NCBI RefSeq assembly: GCF_013449725.1
Contig: NZ_JACCFF010000006.1
Location: 1-64,000, forward strand
Direction of reading: 5' to 3'
DNA from: Mycobacteroides sp. LB1
GTDB lineage: Bacteria > Actinomycetota > Actinomycetes > Mycobacteriales > Mycobacteriaceae
Length of the DNA: 64,000 bases
In this document: positions 62,501-64,000 of the stretch, in pieces
Layout: every line of letters starts with the position of its first letter
Numbering within the stretch: the stretch's first letter is position 1
Program-made: the position numbers and the translations under genes
The notes under the pieces: generated by a model
What the model was told of the DNA's origin: nothing
Databases searched by the model: none
What the model saw: only the letters and a program-made list of their open reading frames with translations

Positions 62501-64000
62501 TTCACCGACCAGATCACTGGTCGCGACGGAGTTCTCGCCTCGGCGGCCCGTTTGGTGCTCGATCAGCTGGGCCTCGCGGCCCCGGTCGTCACTCCCGACG
62601 GTGCCACCGACACCGAGCTCGTCGAGCTGGTATCTGCCGAGTTGGGCTCGGATTGGCCACGTTTGGTGGCTCCGACGTTCGACGGCAAGAAGGCCGTGGT
62701 GTTCGACGATCGCTGGGCCAGCGCCCGCGAGGATTTGGCGCGGTTGTGGATCACCGACGAAGGCGAGATTGACCAGGATTGGCAGAGTCTGGGCCTCCGA
62801 TTTGAAGGTGCCGGGCACGCTGTTGCCGCGCAGGCGAATTGGTGGCAGGGCAAGTCGCTGGCGCAGGGACGCAATGTCCACGCCTCGCTATTCGGACGCA
62901 TTGCCGCCGGAGCCGAGAGCCCGGATAGCGGCAAGTGGGGTACCGAGGTCGCGGTGGTGACGGGTGCTTCCAAGGGCTCGATCGCCGCGTCGGTGGTGGC
63001 CGAGCTGCTATCCGGTGGAGCGACGGTTATCGCCACCACTTCGCGTCTGGACGAGGACCGTTTGGCCTTCTACCGCAACCTGTATCGGGAGAGCGCACGG
63101 TTCAGCGCCAAGCTGTGGGTGATACCGGCCAATATGGCCTCGTACGCCGATATCGACGCATTGGTGCAGTGGGTCGGCAGCGAGCAGTCGGAAAACCTTG
63201 GGCCGATGTCGATTCACCTCAAGGACGCGCAGACCCCGTCCTTGCTATTCCCGTTCGCCGCACCGAAGGTGGTCGGGGATCTGTCGGAGGCCGGCGCGCG
63301 TGCCGAGATGGAGATGAAGGTGCTGCTGTGGGCCGTGCAACGGCTCATCGGCGGTTTGTCCGCCATCGGTGCCGAGCGCGATATCGCCTCGCGTCTGCAC
63401 GTGGTGCTGCCCGGTTCGCCGAACCGCGGCATGTTCGGCGGCGACGGTGCGTACGGCGAGTCCAAGGCGGCCCTCGATGCGCTGGTTACTCGTTGGAAGG
63501 CGGAGTCGTCGTGGGCATCGCGCGTCAGCCTGGCGCACGCGCTGATCGGCTGGACCCGCGGCACCGGGCTGATGGGTCACAACGACGCCATCGTCACCGG
63601 CGTGGAAGAAGCGGGAGTCACCACGTACTCCACCGCGGATATGGCGTCCATGCTGTTGGCGCTGTGCACCCCGGAGGCACGGGTTCAGGCCGCGCAGGCA
63701 CCGGTCGAGAAGGATCTCACCGGTGGGCTGGCCGAGGTTGAACTCGATATGGCCGAGCTGGCCGCGAAGGCCCGCGAGGAAATGGAAGCCAAGGCGAAGG
63801 CCGAAGCCGCCACGGCCTCCGACGATGAAGACGATCCGAATTTCATTGCGGCACTGCCATCTCCGCCGCGTGGATACACCTCGGCGCTGCCGCCGGAATG
63901 GGCCGACCTCGATGTCGACCCGGCCGATTTGGTGGTCATCGTCGGTGGTGGCGAGCTCGGCCCGCTGGGCTCGTCGCGTACCCGTTACGAGATGGAGGTC
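56579..64000 (+). CDS. fas: Type I fatty acid synthase Fas, cut by the window end
   Basis: Fas is the giant cytosolic enzyme that makes C16-C26 acyl-CoAs, feeding membrane lipids and mycolic-acid synthesis. From GTG 56579 the frame stays open for 2474 codons to the last base; the M. tuberculosis protein has about 3070 residues. Domains in order: acetyltransferase (GHSQG, Ser156); enoyl reductase from about 414; dehydratase hot-dog (GDHNPIH, about 1233); malonyl/palmitoyl transferase (GHSVG, Ser1443); acyl carrier with Ser1805 in VDSIES; ketoreductase (VVTGASKGS, about 2127). The ketosynthase starts at the edge. Frame was checked at the four motif sites and both ends; no frameshift is apparent. 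Confidence 0.98.
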   Translation, partial: MTINEYDKVTSSEGPDANGAADPGPSAGPALIDRLESGEPYAVAFGGQGSDWLESLADLAASAGIESELATLAGEAELLLEPVAKELVVVRPVGFTPLTWMRALTAEEPVPVAAQLTSAAVSMPGVLLAQLAAVRALKIQGLDLAQLPPVAVVGHSQGVLAVEALKAHGARDVELLAIAQLVGAAATLVARRRGIVVRGNRTPMVSVTNVDPERIKALLDDFAQDVRTVQPPALSIRNGRRSVVITGTPEQLSRFELYCEQIADREAAERKDKVRGGAVFSPVFDPVNVEVGFHSPRLADGVEIAGRWAAAAGLDVELTKALTESVLVAPVDWVNEVSHVADAGARWILDLGPGDLLTRLTAPVIRGLGIGIVPTATRGGQRNLFTHGAVPEVARAWSSFAPTVVSLPDGSVKLSTKFTRLTGRSPILLAGMTPTTVDSKIVAAAANTGHWSELAGGGQVTEEIFSARIEELTGLLEPGRQIQFNSLFLDPYLWKLQVGSKRLVQKARQAGAPIDGVVVTAGIPELEEAVALIDELTEIGFSHIVFKPGTVEQIRSVVRIAAEVPTRPIIMHVEGGRAGGHHSWEDLDDLLLATYSELRSRSNITVCVGGGIGTPEQAAEYLSGRWALKFGFPLMPVDGILVGTAAMATLEATTSPSVKQMLVETAGTPTWVPAGKAQGGMASGRSQLGADIHEIDNAASRCGRLLDEVAGDADAVAKRRDEIVAAMELTAKQYFGDVEEMTYAQWLSRYVELSIGDGDSTADTVVAHSPWLDVTWRDRFEQMLKRAEARLHPKDFGPVETLFVDESLLERPAEAIAGLLERYPDAATIKLHPADVPLFVALCKTLGKPVNFVPVIDKDVRRWWRSDSLWQAHDARYTAEQVCIIPGTAAVAGITRVDEPVGELLDRFEQTAIDEVVAAGVEPLPVRSRLRRRWDVEGPLATVLDAPDVLWSGRIAVNPVHRIAPDGAWQVFEDRTASHPSTGARLEVTGDDAVRLSVPLSGTWVDIDLTLPTTTRDGGTPVVTTEAAAAAMRTVLAVAAGFDDSADLPLVNNGTVRVVAQWDPERVADHTGVTAVLPAPLAPGSSTVPDALVGLCWPAVFAAIGDAKTQDGIGVIEGLLSLVHLDHAAHLISALPAENAELTVTATASAATDTEVGRVVPVDVTVATADGTVLATLQERFAILGRNGAAELGDPVRAGGALSEHEADTTRRRRRDVKIFAPTDMRAFAVVSGDHNPIHTDKSAALLAGLGSPIVHGMWLSAAAQHVVTSADTSSTPPRTLVGWTSRFLGMVQPGDEVDVRVDRVGIDSGAEVVEIQAKVGTDLVMSATARLAAPKTVYAFPGQGIQHKGMGMDVRSRSKAARKVWDNADKFTRERLGFSVLHVVKDNPISLVAGGVHYQHPEGVLYLTQFTQVAMATVATAQIAEMKETGAFVDDAITCGHSVGEYTALATVSGVIPQDGLLEVVFHRGSAMHDIVPRDEQGRSNYRLAAIRPSQIALEDADVDAFVAEIAARSGEFLQIVNFNLRGSQYAIAGTVRGLELLEAEVEKRREEFGGRRSFIMVPGIDVPFHSEVLRVGVAEFRRALERVLPMDSDPNLILGKYIPNLVPKPFTLDREFIQEIRDLVPAEPLDEVLADYDTWRNEKPVLLCRKVLIELLAWQFASPVRWIETQDLLFTEEAAGGLGVERFVEVGVKSMPTVAGLANNTLKLPEFSHSSVEVLNVERDHAVLFGTDTDPEPDPEPEEAAAPADSAAAPAVAAPAAAPAAPSGGPRPDDIGFDASDATLGLIALSTKMRIDQIEPVDSIESLTDGASSRRNQLLVDLGSELNLSAIDGAAEADLSGLRTQVTKLARTYKPFGPVLSDSINDQLKTVFGPSGKRPAAIGERVRKTWELGEGWVKHVTLELALGTREGTSVRGGDLGGLAASTLTDGNAVDAAIDAAVAAVAARRGVGVTLPSAGGGAGATVDAAALSEFTDQITGRDGVLASAARLVLDQLGLAAPVVTPDGATDTELVELVSAELGSDWPRLVAPTFDGKKAVVFDDRWASAREDLARLWITDEGEIDQDWQSLGLRFEGAGHAVAAQANWWQGKSLAQGRNVHASLFGRIAAGAESPDSGKWGTEVAVVTGASKGSIAASVVAELLSGGATVIATTSRLDEDRLAFYRNLYRESARFSAKLWVIPANMASYADIDALVQWVGSEQSENLGPMSIHLKDAQTPSLLFPFAAPKVVGDLSEAGARAEMEMKVLLWAVQRLIGGLSAIGAERDIASRLHVVLPGSPNRGMFGGDGAYGESKAALDALVTRWKAESSWASRVSLAHALIGWTRGTGLMGHNDAIVTGVEEAGVTTYSTADMASMLLALCTPEARVQAAQAPVEKDLTGGLAEVELDMAELAAKAREEMEAKAKAEAATASDDEDDPNFIAALPSPPRGYTSALPPEWADLDVDPADLVVIVGGGELGPLGSSRTRYEMEV

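Overview
The window is a high-GC actinobacterial chromosome segment that fits a rapidly growing mycobacterium of the Mycobacteroides chelonae-abscessus complex. The evidence is the rRNA sequence (16S 3' end CCTCCTTTCT, no tRNA in the 16S-23S spacer, a repeated multi-promoter rRNA leader), the frequent GTG starts with 4-bp gene overlaps, a giant type I fatty-acid synthase, and a gene order from nucS to the lprD-like gene that follows the M. tuberculosis Rv1321-Rv1343c block almost gene for gene. The species call is inferred from remembered 16S signatures and synteny, not from a search. I saw no insertion sequence, prophage, integrase or CRISPR array.

Region 1 (1-5570) is one complete rRNA operon. 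Two near-identical 128-bp promoter units lead into an antitermination-type leader, then 16S, spacer, 23S, 5S and a perfect hairpin terminator. The drug-target positions equivalent to 16S A1408 and 23S A2058/A2059 are wild type.

Region 2 (5625-36281) is mostly conserved core: a DUF4436 membrane protein, a HAMP adenylate cyclase, the mismatch nuclease nucS, methylmalonyl-CoA epimerase, thiolase fadA4, a cysteine-less thioredoxin-TPR protein, and the alpha-glucan genes glgB-glgE with divergent glgP. Two paralogous zinc-peptidase lipoproteins flank the glucan genes. Next comes a minus-strand run pncB-tetR-pncA-dinG-peptidase (NAD salvage plus an Fe-S helicase). A plus-strand run follows: clpS, DUF2017, P1 peptidase, mec-cysO-cysM (sulfur-carrier cysteine synthesis), rhomboid, murI, a cAMP-phosphodiesterase-like metallo-beta-lactamase protein, rph and rdgB. 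An oxidoreductase behind a perfect palindrome and two small membrane proteins close the block.

Region 3 (36300-56033) is more accessory. It holds a truncated, internally deleted LAGLIDADG-like remnant, tRNA-Leu(TAG), a fatty-acyl-AMP ligase without an adjacent polyketide synthase, and a three-gene SMC-like operon matching JetA-JetB-JetC (MksF/MksE/MksB) of the Wadjet/Ept plasmid-defence family. The nuclease gene jetD/mksG is missing from both flanks. Then come a crotonase, TetR and molybdopterin oxidoreductase; a flavin monooxygenase with its own TetR and a palindromic operator; a MaoC hydratase; a lipid-anchored PknH-type sensor domain; a TetR with a divergent membrane hydrolase; a second hydrolase; and a Tat-exported DUF1906 protein.

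Region 4 (56034-64000) is a 545-bp regulatory gap and the first 2474 codons of fas. The frame is open to the window edge, which cuts the gene just as the ketosynthase domain begins.
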